Part shown: piece by piece, positions 1 to 5,496 of the stretch
Layout of the letters: each line of letters begins with the position of its first letter
Numbering within the stretch: position 1 is the first letter of the stretch
NCBI GenBank assembly: GCA_016198545.1
Contig: JACQIJ010000162.1
Coordinates: forward strand, 1-5,496
From: Pseudomonadota bacterium
GTDB lineage: Bacteria > Pseudomonadota > Alphaproteobacteria > Micavibrionales > Micavibrionaceae
DNA: 5,496 bases
Reading direction: 5' to 3'
Translations under genes and position numbers: made by a program
The notes under the pieces: generated by a model
What the model was told of the DNA's origin: nothing
The model's database searches: none
Seen by the model: the letters and a program-made list of their open reading frames with translations, nothing else

Positions 1-1
1 G

Positions 2-511
2 GCGAAGCTCGACAAAATCCCCACGCTGAAACCCGCTTTCGCGGCGGACGGCACGGTGACGGCGGCGAACGCCAGTTCGATTTCCGACGGTGCGGCGGCG
101 CTGGTTCTGATGCGGTGGTCGGAAGCGCAGAAGCGCGATCTGAAAATACTCGGCACGATCCGGGGGCACAGCACGCATGCGCAGGAACCAGAATGGTTCA
201 CCACCGCGCCCGTCGGTGCGCTGAAAAAACTGTCGGAAAAAACCGGCTGGACGCCGAGTGAAGTTGATCTGTTCGAAATCAACGAAGCCTTCGCCGTGGT
301 AACGATGACGGCGATGAAGGAGCTGAGTCTGCCGCATACAATCGTGAACGTACACGGTGGCGCGTGCGCGTTGGGTCATCCCATCGGGGCTTCGGGCGCG
401 CGTGTACTGGTGACGCTGCTGGCGGCGCTGGAGAAATACAATCTTAAACGCGGTATGGCCACGCTCTGCATCGGCGGCGGCGAGGCTGTTGCCGTGGCCG
501 TGGAGAGGTAG
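2..511 (+). CDS. Thiolase / acetyl-CoA C-acetyltransferase, C-terminal part (5' end outside window)
   Basis: The reading frame is open from the left edge and stops at TAG 509-511, giving 169 residues, a bit under half of a usual ~390-residue thiolase. Thiolases cleave 3-ketoacyl-CoA with CoA, or run in reverse to condense two acyl-CoAs; the protein is expected to be cytosolic. Visible C-terminal family motifs are NEAFA (fragment residues ~94-98), GHPIGASGAR with the catalytic His codon at 377-379, and CIGGGEA with the catalytic Cys codon at 467-469. The acyl-accepting nucleophile Cys of the N-terminal half lies outside the window. An internal GTG at 56 is an ordinary Val codon in conserved thiolase sequence, not a start. 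The neighbouring HSD10-type dehydrogenase and methylcitrate-cycle genes suggest 2-methylacetoacetyl-CoA thiolysis to acetyl-CoA and propionyl-CoA, but substrate choice is inferred. A plain acetoacetyl-CoA thiolase is the alternative. The family call is very secure. Confidence 0.95.
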   Translation, partial: AKLDKIPTLKPAFAADGTVTAANASSISDGAAALVLMRWSEAQKRDLKILGTIRGHSTHAQEPEWFTTAPVGALKKLSEKTGWTPSEVDLFEINEAFAVVTMTAMKELSLPHTIVNVHGGACALGHPIGASGARVLVTLLAALEKYNLKRGMATLCIGGGEAVAVAVER

Positions 512-517
512 AGTGTA

Positions 518-1270
518 ATGAATATAAAAGGCATAACGGCAATCGTCACAGGCGGCGCATCCGGCATGGGTGCGGCGACGGCGCGGGCGCTGGTCGCTGC
601 CGGGGCGAAGATCGCGCTGTGGGATATGAATGGGGACGCGGCGCAGAAGGTTGCATCCGAATGTGGCGGGCTGGCGGTTGTGTGTGATGTGACCGACGAG
701 GACAGCGTGAAGGCGGCCATTGAGAAGTCCGGCCCCGCGCGGGTGCTGGTGAATTGTGCGGGCATCCTGATCGGCAAGCGCGTCGTGGGGAAGGACGGCC
801 CCGCAGACCTCGCGCATTTTCAAAAAGTCATCAATGTGAATCTGGTCGGATCGTTCAACACGATGCGCCTTGCCGCCACCGAAATGGCGAAGCTGGAACC
901 TGTGGACGCCGACGGTTCGCGCGGCGTGGTCATCAATACGGCGTCGATCGCGGCATGGGAAGGGCAGATCGGACAGGCAGCCTACAGCGCGTCCAAAGGC
1001 GGGATTGTCGGCATGACGCTGCCCGCCGCGCGCGATCTTGGAAAGCTTGGCATCCGTGTGATGGCGATTGCGCCGGGCGCGGTGGCGACGCCGATGATTG
1101 GCGGACTGACGCCGGAAATTCAGGCGTCGCTGGAATCGGCGATCCCGTTCCCGTCGCGCTTCGTGAAGGCGGAGGAGTTTGCAAAACTGGTGCTGCATAT
1201 AGTGGAGAACAACATGCTGAACGGCTCGGTCATCCGGCTCGACGGTGCATCGAGACTGGCGGCGAAATGA
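518..1270 (+). CDS. SDR-family 3-hydroxyacyl-CoA dehydrogenase, HSD10 / 2-methyl-3-hydroxybutyryl-CoA dehydrogenase type
   Basis: This 250-residue protein has the classical short-chain dehydrogenase layout. The Rossmann motif TGGASGMG is at residues 11-18, and an acidic residue (Asp36) at the end of strand 2 points to NAD rather than NADP. NCAG is at 79-82 and the NVNLVG segment at 106-111. The catalytic residues are Ser143, Tyr156 and Lys160 (YSASK), followed by PG at 186-187. The C-terminal part, with PFPSR (210-214) and a closing NGSVIRLDGA segment (234-243), is typical of the HSD10 group, which oxidises 3-hydroxyacyl-CoA and 2-methyl-3-hydroxybutyryl-CoA. The start is 6 bases after the thiolase stop, with a purine-rich GGAGAGG at 502-508. 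The adjacent thiolase would use its product, so the pair forms the last two steps of isoleucine or short-chain acyl-CoA oxidation. The SDR assignment is certain; the exact substrate is inferred from resemblance and context. Confidence 0.93.
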   Translation: MNIKGITAIVTGGASGMGAATARALVAAGAKIALWDMNGDAAQKVASECGGLAVVCDVTDEDSVKAAIEKSGPARVLVNCAGILIGKRVVGKDGPADLAHFQKVINVNLVGSFNTMRLAATEMAKLEPVDADGSRGVVINTASIAAWEGQIGQAAYSASKGGIVGMTLPAARDLGKLGIRVMAIAPGAVATPMIGGLTPEIQASLESAIPFPSRFVKAEEFAKLVLHIVENNMLNGSVIRLDGASRLAAK

Positions 1271-2142
1271 GCGCAGGTAAAAAATTCAGGGAGGCCGTCG
1301 CCGCCGAAAAACCCCTTCAAATCGCGGGGGCGGTCAACGCCTATTGCGCGCTGATGGCGGCACAGGCGGGGTTCAAGGCGTTGTATTTGTCCGGCGCGGG
1401 CGTGGCGAATGCATCCTTCGGTCTGCCCGACCTTGCCGTGACGACGATGAACGACGTGGTGGAGGATGCGCGGCGCATCACATCGCGTGTCGATCTGCCA
1501 CTGCTGGTCGATATCGATACCGGGTGGGGTAGCGCGTTTAACATCGCACGTACTATAAAAGAGATGGAGCGCGCCGGCGTTGCCGCCGTGCATATGGAGG
1601 ATCAGGTCGCGGCCAAACGCTGCGGCCACCGGCCCGGCAAGGAACTGGTGACGAAGGAAGAAATGGGCGACCGCATCAAGGCCGCAATCGACGCGCGCGT
1701 GGACGCGGATTTCGTCGTCATGGCGCGGTGCGACGCGTTGGCGGGCGAGGGGCTGGACGGCGTGATCGCGCGCAGCGCCTATTACGTGGAATGCGGCGCG
1801 GACATGATCTTCGCCGAGGCCATGACCGACCTGTTGCACTACCGGAAAATCAAGGACGCCGTGAAGGTGCCGATGCTGGCCAACATCACCGAATTCGGCA
1901 AGACGAACCTTTATAAAACCGACGAACTGGCCGCGCATGGCGTTGACATGGCGCTGTATCCGCTCTCCGCTTTCCGCGCCATGAGCCGCGCGGCGGAGGC
2001 CGTTTACAAAGGAATCAGGGAATACGGGACGCAGAAACCCGTTCTCGCCTTCATGCAGACGCGGGAGGAGCTTTATAACGTTCTCGGCTACCACGAGTAT
2101 GAAAAGAAACTGGATGAGTTGTTTGGAAAGGTAAAAAAATGA
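1267..2142 (+). CDS. prpB: 2-methylisocitrate lyase (methylcitrate cycle)
   Basis: The product is a 291-residue protein of the isocitrate lyase/PEP mutase superfamily, close to the ~296 residues of E. coli PrpB. It cleaves (2S,3R)-2-methylisocitrate to pyruvate and succinate, using Mg2+, in the cytosol. Visible signatures are LSGAGVANASFGLPD (41-55), the metal and substrate-binding VDIDTGWG (81-88, Asp82 and Asp84), HMED (109-112), the lyase signature KRCGH (117-121) with catalytic Cys119, MARCDA (152-157), FAEA (182-185) and NITEFG (206-211). The ATG overlaps the dehydrogenase stop as ATGA, so translational coupling is likely; no strong Shine-Dalgarno stands out. The frame stays open far upstream inside the dehydrogenase gene, but family similarity begins only at this ATG. 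KRCGH together with the neighbouring prpC and prpD favours methylisocitrate lyase over isocitrate lyase or oxaloacetate decarboxylase. Confidence 0.96.
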   Translation: MSAGKKFREAVAAEKPLQIAGAVNAYCALMAAQAGFKALYLSGAGVANASFGLPDLAVTTMNDVVEDARRITSRVDLPLLVDIDTGWGSAFNIARTIKEMERAGVAAVHMEDQVAAKRCGHRPGKELVTKEEMGDRIKAAIDARVDADFVVMARCDALAGEGLDGVIARSAYYVECGADMIFAEAMTDLLHYRKIKDAVKVPMLANITEFGKTNLYKTDELAAHGVDMALYPLSAFRAMSRAAEAVYKGIREYGTQKPVLAFMQTREELYNVLGYHEYEKKLDELFGKVKK

Positions 2143-3290
2143 CCGCGAATGCAGCAGCGCAAAAAACGGACGCACCAAAAAAGAAAACCGGCGGGCTCGC
2201 CGGGGTCGTGGCGGGAGAAACGCGGATTTCCGCTGCGGGTGGGGCGCATAATCTCGAATACCGGGGCTATTCGATTTATGACCTTGCGGCGCATTGTGAA
2301 TTCGAGGAGGTCGCTTACCTGCTGCTGTACGGGAAACTGCCGAATGAAGGGCATCTGGCCGCTTACAAGGCCAAACTGAAAAAACTGCGCGACCTGCCGA
2401 CCGACCTGAAGGATATGCTGGAGCGGATTCCGAAGGACGCGCATCCGATGGATGTCATGCGCACGGCCACGTCGTTTCTTGGCAATATCGAACCCGAAAC
2501 GGCGGAGAACGGCCAGCATGCGATCGCCGACCGCCTGATCGCCGCCTATCCGGCCATCCTTGTTTACTGGTGGCATTTTGCGCATACCGGCAAGCGCCAT
2601 GAATGCGTGACTGCAGCCGATAGCGTGGCGGAGCATTTCCTGACGCTGCTGCACGGGAGGAAGCCTTCAGACCTGCACGTCAGGGCGATGAATGTGTCGC
2701 TCATATTGTATGCCGAACATGAATTCAACGCCTCGACCTTTACTGCTCGCACCATCACGTCGACGCTGTCTGATTTTTATTCGGCGGTGACGGGTGCCAT
2801 CGGTGCGCTGCGCGGGCCGTTGCATGGCGGCGCGAACGAGGCGGCGATGGAACTGCTGCGCAAGTTCAAAGCGCCGGAGGAGGCGGTCAAGGGCGTGAAG
2901 AGCATGATGGCTGCCAAACAGTTGATTATGGGTTTTGGCCACCGCGTCTACACCGAGGCCGATCCGCGCAATGTGGTTATCAGGGAATGGTCGCGAAAAC
3001 TGTGCGAAGACGGCGGTCATATGAACCTGTTCCACATATCAGAAGCCATCGAGAAATTGATGTGGGATGAAAAGAAACTCTTTCCCAATCTTGATTTCTA
3101 CAGCGCCTCGGCCTACCACATGATGGCGATCCCGACGCCGATGTTCACGCCGATTTTCGTGATGTCCCGTATAACGGGCTGGGCGGCGCATATATTCGAA
3201 CAGCGCGCGAACAACAAGCTTATCCGCCCGAACGCGACATATACCGGGCCTGAAAAACTGGAATTCGCGCCGGTTGAAAAACGTCCTTAA
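2139..3290 (+). CDS. prpC: 2-methylcitrate synthase
   Basis: This 383-residue member of the citrate synthase superfamily matches the ~375-390 residues usual for PrpC. It condenses propionyl-CoA with oxaloacetate to 2-methylcitrate, the entry step of the methylcitrate cycle. After a Lys-rich leader (1-17) come GLAGVVAGETRIS (19-31) and YRGYSIYDLA (41-50). The conserved active-site regions are AEHEFNAST (192-200), GPLHGGANE (226-234, His229), MGFGHRVY (264-271, His268), and NLDFYSA (317-323) with Asp319; these form the expected His-His-Asp catalytic set. GWAAHIFEQR (347-356) is the C-terminal substrate-binding segment. The ATG overlaps the prpB stop as ATGA and is preceded by GGAAAGG at 2125-2131 with 7-base spacing, so both coupling and independent initiation are plausible. 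Some enzymes of this family also accept acetyl-CoA; adjacency to prpB and prpD is the main reason for the methylcitrate assignment. Confidence 0.95.
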   Translation: MTANAAAQKTDAPKKKTGGLAGVVAGETRISAAGGAHNLEYRGYSIYDLAAHCEFEEVAYLLLYGKLPNEGHLAAYKAKLKKLRDLPTDLKDMLERIPKDAHPMDVMRTATSFLGNIEPETAENGQHAIADRLIAAYPAILVYWWHFAHTGKRHECVTAADSVAEHFLTLLHGRKPSDLHVRAMNVSLILYAEHEFNASTFTARTITSTLSDFYSAVTGAIGALRGPLHGGANEAAMELLRKFKAPEEAVKGVKSMMAAKQLIMGFGHRVYTEADPRNVVIREWSRKLCEDGGHMNLFHISEAIEKLMWDEKKLFPNLDFYSASAYHMMAIPTPMFTPIFVMSRITGWAAHIFEQRANNKLIRPNATYTGPEKLEFAPVEKRP

Positions 3291-3298
3291 TGCCAGCT

Positions 3299-3305
3299 GA
3301 GGGGG
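3299..3305 (+). promoter_or_regulatory. Ribosome binding site for the 47-residue membrane protein
   Basis: The run GAGGGGG ends 7 bases before the ATG at 3313. It lies in the 22-base gap after prpC and is the main evidence that the very short open frame that follows is translated. Confidence 0.6.
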
Positions 3306-3312
3306 TATAATC

Positions 3313-3456
3313 ATGAACCGCAATCTTCTGATTGCCATTGTCGTTGCCGCCATTGTTGCGCTTGTCGGGGGCTATATGTATGCCGAAAAGCAGCGCGGTA
3401 AAAACAGCATCACGCTTAGCATCGGCGACAAGAAAATTAGCGCGATGGTGGATTAG
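3313..3456 (+). CDS. Small single-pass membrane protein, 47 residues, function unknown
   Basis: I do not recognise this gene. The ATG at 3313 has a good Shine-Dalgarno 7 bases upstream and opens 47 codons ending in TAG (3454-3456). Residues 4-24 (from NLLIAIVV to GGYMYA) are almost entirely hydrophobic and form one membrane segment, with no lipobox Cys and no clear signal-peptidase site. A short charged linker EKQRGK (25-30) follows, then a polar tail with alternating hydrophobic residues (ITLSIGDKKISAMV) that could make a small beta hairpin. Positive charge flanks both sides of the membrane segment, so topology is uncertain. It starts 22 bases after prpC with no terminator between, so it is probably on the same transcript. 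Its last 20 bases overlap the end of the opposing HAD gene. Membrane character plus the ribosome site support a real gene; conservation could not be tested. Confidence 0.65.
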   Translation: MNRNLLIAIVVAAIVALVGGYMYAEKQRGKNSITLSIGDKKISAMVD

Positions 3457-4177
3457 GTCCGCCCGTCGCCGGCTGTGGCCGCCGTGCGCGGTTGTGCATG
3501 ATCCGGCGTTCGACCATATCGCTTATCTCAAGCATGTTGTCTGAAACTTCATTCGCTCCGTTTTGCGACAGGATATGTCCGTAGTCCGGTGCGCGGTGCC
3601 TGCCCCCGCTGTAGCCGATGACGTGCATGCCTGCCTCAAATCCGGCTTTTATGCCTGACGCGCTGTCCTCGATCACGATGCAGAAGGACGGATCGGTTTC
3701 TCCAAGTTTCCGCATGACATGCAGGAAAAGATCGGGGGCCGGTTTACCTTTGCCGCCGACATGATCCTTGTTATAGATATGCGGCGCAAAAGTATGCAGG
3801 AAGCATACCCTGGTCAGTTTTTGGCGCAGCGTTTCCATCTCTCCGTTCGATGCAACGGCAAATTCTTCCCGTAAACGCTTCACTCTATCGATGACCTTGT
3901 CGACATCCGGAATGCGCATAACGATATTTTCGACCTGCGAGTAATAGTTGGCTTTCAGCAGGTCGTTAAAATTTGCGGGCAGGGGGCGGCCGGTCAGGCG
4001 CAGCGCATCTTCTTCCAGCGCGCGCAGGAAATCGGCGTGCGTCTTGCCGCCGATCAGTGCGGCATATTCAGGAACCGTATAATTTAGACCGAATTGCCTG
4101 AGGAAACGGGGATCGTTGAATATCGCCGTTTCCTCGGTATTCGCCAGCACGCCGTCATTGTCGAAAATTACAGCCAT
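3437..4177 (-). CDS. HAD-superfamily hydrolase, subfamily IA, phosphatase/phosphomutase-like
   Basis: The 246-residue protein has all four haloacid dehalogenase motifs. Motif I is FDNDGVLANTE (5-15) with nucleophile Asp6 and general acid/base Asp8. Motif II is ASNG (109-112, Ser110), motif III is KGKPAPD (143-149, Lys145), and motif IV is IEDSASG (169-175, Glu170 and Asp171). The insert between motifs I and II (about 16-90) is a helical C1-type cap, as in phosphoglycolate phosphatase, beta-phosphoglucomutase and the YieH-type phosphatases. The role is probably hydrolysis of a small cytosolic phosphate ester; the substrate cannot be read from sequence. The start is set at 4177 because motif I begins a few residues later. 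The frame also extends to ATGs at 4237 and 4258, but those 27 residues do not look like family sequence. No Shine-Dalgarno precedes 4177. The tail from about residue 224 is rich in Arg and Pro and overlaps the small membrane-protein gene by 20 bases. It is transcribed against the prp genes on both sides. Confidence 0.9.
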   Translation of the reverse strand: MAVIFDNDGVLANTEETAIFNDPRFLRQFGLNYTVPEYAALIGGKTHADFLRALEEDALRLTGRPLPANFNDLLKANYYSQVENIVMRIPDVDKVIDRVKRLREEFAVASNGEMETLRQKLTRVCFLHTFAPHIYNKDHVGGKGKPAPDLFLHVMRKLGETDPSFCIVIEDSASGIKAGFEAGMHVIGYSGGRHRAPDYGHILSQNGANEVSDNMLEISDMVERRIMHNRARRPQPATGGPNPPSR

Positions 4178-4183
4178 CGCGCG

Positions 4184-4212
4184 AAAATATACGGTATATG
4201 TAAATAAATCAA
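4184..4212 (-). promoter_or_regulatory. Candidate sigma70-type promoter for the HAD gene, possibly leaderless
   Basis: On the minus strand TTGATT (4207-4212) and TATTTT (4184-4189) are separated by exactly 17 bases in an AT-rich patch that contrasts with the GC-rich surroundings. TATATT (4186-4191, 15-base spacer) is an alternative -10. The first pair would start transcription at about 4177-4178, right at the HAD ATG, which fits the lack of a Shine-Dalgarno. Identified by eye only. Confidence 0.4.
4187..4199. promoter_or_regulatory. 13-bp palindrome, possible operator in the HAD/prpD divergent region
   Basis: ATATAC and GTATAT form perfect 6-base inverted half-sites around a single central base. 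The site overlaps the proposed -10 of the HAD promoter and lies 84 bases upstream of the prpD start, so a bound protein could affect either gene. AT-rich palindromes of this size can arise by chance and no regulator gene is present in the window. Confidence 0.3.
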
Positions 4213-4263
4213 GTATTTTTTTCAGCGCTGACTTCATGCACAATCGCAGGACATTCATGAACC

Positions 4264-4275
4264 GGAGAGGAAGGA
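4264..4275 (+). promoter_or_regulatory. prpD: Ribosome binding site of prpD
   Basis: The purine run GGAGAGGAAGGA ends 7 bases before the ATG at 4283. It fixes that ATG as the prpD start; an out-of-frame ATG at 4257 lies before the run and has no such signal. Confidence 0.7.
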
Positions 4276-4282
4276 AACCGCA

Positions 4283-5496
4283 ATGGGGTCAGCCGCACAC
4301 GCACACCACAACGTCGAACTGAACGAACGGCCTGCGCCGGACAAGGTTCTGACCGACATCGCCGATTACGTCACGAAATACAAGATTGCGAGCGATGAGG
4401 CTTATAAAACGGCTCATTACGACCTCATGGACTCACTCGCCTGCATGGTTCTTGCGCTCAAATTCCCCGACTGCGTGAAGCTGCTGGGTCCGTGGGCGGA
4501 AGGGGCAACCGTCCCCAACGGCGCGCGTGTGCCGGGGACGAAACATATTCTTGATCCTATCAAGGCCGCGTTCGATATCGGCACTATCGTGCGCTGGCTG
4601 GATTACAATGACACATGGCTGGCGGCGGAATGGGGGCATCCGTCGGACAATCTTGGCGCAATTCTTGGTCTTGGCGATTATTTAAGTCGCCGTGCGGAGG
4701 CTGCCGGAAAGCCGGGCCTGACCATGCACGATGTCTATACCTATATGATCCGCGCATTCGAGATTCAGGGTTGCCTTGCGCTGGAAAATTCCTTCAACAA
4801 GGTTGGTCTCGATCACGTCGTTCTCGTGAAGGTGGCATCGACCGCCGTGGCCATGCAGATGATGGGCGGAAGCTATGGACAGATCGTCGACGCGCTTTCC
4901 CATGCGTGGGTGGACGGGCAGTCGCTGCGCACCTACCGCCACGCGCCGAACGCCGGCCCGCGCAAATCATGGGCGGCGGGGGATGCAACTTCCCGCGCCG
5001 TGCGCCTTGCGCATATCGTGAAGGAGGGCAGGCAGATCGGTTATCCGTCTGTTCTTACCGCGCCAAAGTGGGGTTTTTACGACGTGCTGTTCAAGGGCAA
5101 TGAATTCAGGTTCCAGCGCCCGTACGGTTCGTACGTGATGGAGCAGATTCTGTTCAAGATTTCCTATCCGGCGGAATTCCATTCGCAGACCGCCGTGGAA
5201 TGCGCGGTGAGTCTGCACCCGCAGGTGAAGGACAAGATTGATAAAATCGAGAAGATTGTTTTGACCACGCACGAAGCCGCGATCCGGATCATCTCCAAAA
5301 CCGGACCGCTGCATAACTTTGCCGACCGCGACCACTGCCTGCAATACATGGTAGCCGTGCCGTTGATCAAGGGAAATTTGACGGCCGATGATTACACCGA
5401 CGAAGCGGCATCCGATCCGCGCATCTACGCGCAGCGCGCGAAGATGGAAGTGGTGGAGGCCAAGCGCAACTCCGCCGAATATCACGAGCCCGACAA
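4283..5496 (+). CDS. prpD: 2-methylcitrate dehydratase, MmgE/PrpD family (3' end outside window)
   Basis: The frame opens at ATG 4283 and stays open to the right edge, giving 404 full codons of a protein that is about 483 residues in E. coli; roughly the last 80 are missing. PrpD dehydrates 2-methylcitrate to 2-methyl-cis-aconitate in the cytosol. Landmarks of the PrpD subgroup are RWLDYNDTW (104-112), WGHPSDN (117-123), the long helical segment with FEIQGCLALENSFN (159-172) and GLDHV (175-179), RKSWAAGDA (227-235), SYPAEFHSQTA (294-304) and HNFADRDHC (344-352). Near-continuous resemblance to E. coli-type PrpD makes it much more likely than another MmgE/PrpD member such as cis-aconitate decarboxylase. 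It is not contiguous with prpB-prpC: the reversed HAD gene lies between, so it needs a promoter in 4178-4282 or inside the HAD gene. I found no convincing plus-strand promoter there; CACAAT at 4239-4244 is the best weak -10. Confidence 0.95.
   Translation, partial: MGSAAHAHHNVELNERPAPDKVLTDIADYVTKYKIASDEAYKTAHYDLMDSLACMVLALKFPDCVKLLGPWAEGATVPNGARVPGTKHILDPIKAAFDIGTIVRWLDYNDTWLAAEWGHPSDNLGAILGLGDYLSRRAEAAGKPGLTMHDVYTYMIRAFEIQGCLALENSFNKVGLDHVVLVKVASTAVAMQMMGGSYGQIVDALSHAWVDGQSLRTYRHAPNAGPRKSWAAGDATSRAVRLAHIVKEGRQIGYPSVLTAPKWGFYDVLFKGNEFRFQRPYGSYVMEQILFKISYPAEFHSQTAVECAVSLHPQVKDKIDKIEKIVLTTHEAAIRIISKTGPLHNFADRDHCLQYMVAVPLIKGNLTADDYTDEAASDPRIYAQRAKMEVVEAKRNSAEYHEPD

Noticed and set aside
754..1266. 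Upstream in-frame extension of prpB giving a 462-residue open frame
   Set aside because: It lies wholly inside the well-supported dehydrogenase gene in another frame, and its residues are Arg-rich shadow sequence with no family resemblance; PrpB similarity starts at 1267.
1120..2178. Long minus-strand frame of 352 codons opposite prpB
   Set aside because: It mirrors the codon structure of prpB and shows no domain; typical antisense shadow in GC-rich coding DNA.
3306..3311. Perfect TATAAT just before the 47-residue gene
   Set aside because: No -35 element at a suitable distance (TTGAAA at 3274-3279 is 26 bases away), and a start from it would fall inside the coding frame.
3332..3544. Plus-strand frame of 70 codons across the end of the small gene and the HAD gene
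   Set aside because: It is out of frame with both genes, lacks a ribosome site and has no membrane or domain signature.
4178..4258. N-terminal extension of the HAD protein to ATG 4237 or 4258
   Set aside because: No ribosome site precedes either ATG, the added residues precede the normal start of motif I, and the stretch is the AT-rich intergenic control region.
4257..4322. Short plus-strand frame overlapping the prpD start (21 codons, His/Thr-rich end)
   Set aside because: It has no ribosome site of its own and no recognisable character; the prpD ribosome site lies inside it. A regulatory leader peptide is possible but unsupported.
4615..5485. Plus-strand frame 4615-5103 and minus-strand frames 4682-4942, 4794-4988 and 4967-5485
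   Set aside because: All lie inside prpD, whose frame is continuous with conserved motifs throughout; these are shadows.
5494..5496. prpD as a truncated pseudogene
   Set aside because: The frame is intact up to the last base; the missing C-terminus is only the window boundary.

Overview
The window is a compact, mostly plus-strand metabolic region from a GC-rich proteobacterium. The style of the thiolase, the HSD10-type dehydrogenase and the PrpB/PrpC proteins suggests an alphaproteobacterium, but no rRNA or other marker gene is present, so that is an inference. Coding density is very high. The longest gene-free stretch is about 105 bases (4178-4282), and there are no tRNAs, rRNAs, CRISPR arrays, insertion sequences or prophage genes.

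Layout: (1) 2-511, the C-terminal part of a thiolase/acetyl-CoA acetyltransferase cut by the left edge. (2) 518-1270, a short-chain dehydrogenase of the 3-hydroxyacyl-CoA / 2-methyl-3-hydroxybutyryl-CoA dehydrogenase (HSD10) type. (3) 1267-2142, prpB, 2-methylisocitrate lyase. (4) 2139-3290, prpC, 2-methylcitrate synthase. (5) 3313-3456, an unrecognised 47-residue single-pass membrane protein. (6) 3437-4177 on the minus strand, a HAD-superfamily phosphatase-like protein whose 3' end overlaps the small gene tail to tail. (7) 4283 to the right edge, prpD, 2-methylcitrate dehydratase, cut by the window end. Genes 2-3 and 3-4 overlap as ATGA, so genes 1-5 look like one operon. prpD is separated from it by the reversed HAD gene and needs its own promoter.

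How the genes fit together: the dehydrogenase and thiolase can perform the last two steps of isoleucine-type breakdown (2-methyl-3-hydroxybutyryl-CoA to 2-methylacetoacetyl-CoA, then thiolysis to acetyl-CoA and propionyl-CoA). PrpC condenses propionyl-CoA with oxaloacetate to 2-methylcitrate, PrpD dehydrates it, and PrpB cleaves 2-methylisocitrate to pyruvate and succinate. The hydratase/aconitase step that makes 2-methylisocitrate, a propionyl-CoA synthetase (PrpE) and a regulator are not in this window. The most natural reading is a cluster that both makes propionyl-CoA from branched or odd-chain substrates and disposes of it. I see no sign of a new defence system or mobile system. The less ordinary items are the 47-residue membrane protein, the reversed HAD gene placed inside the prp block, and a palindrome overlapping the possibly leaderless promoter of that HAD gene.
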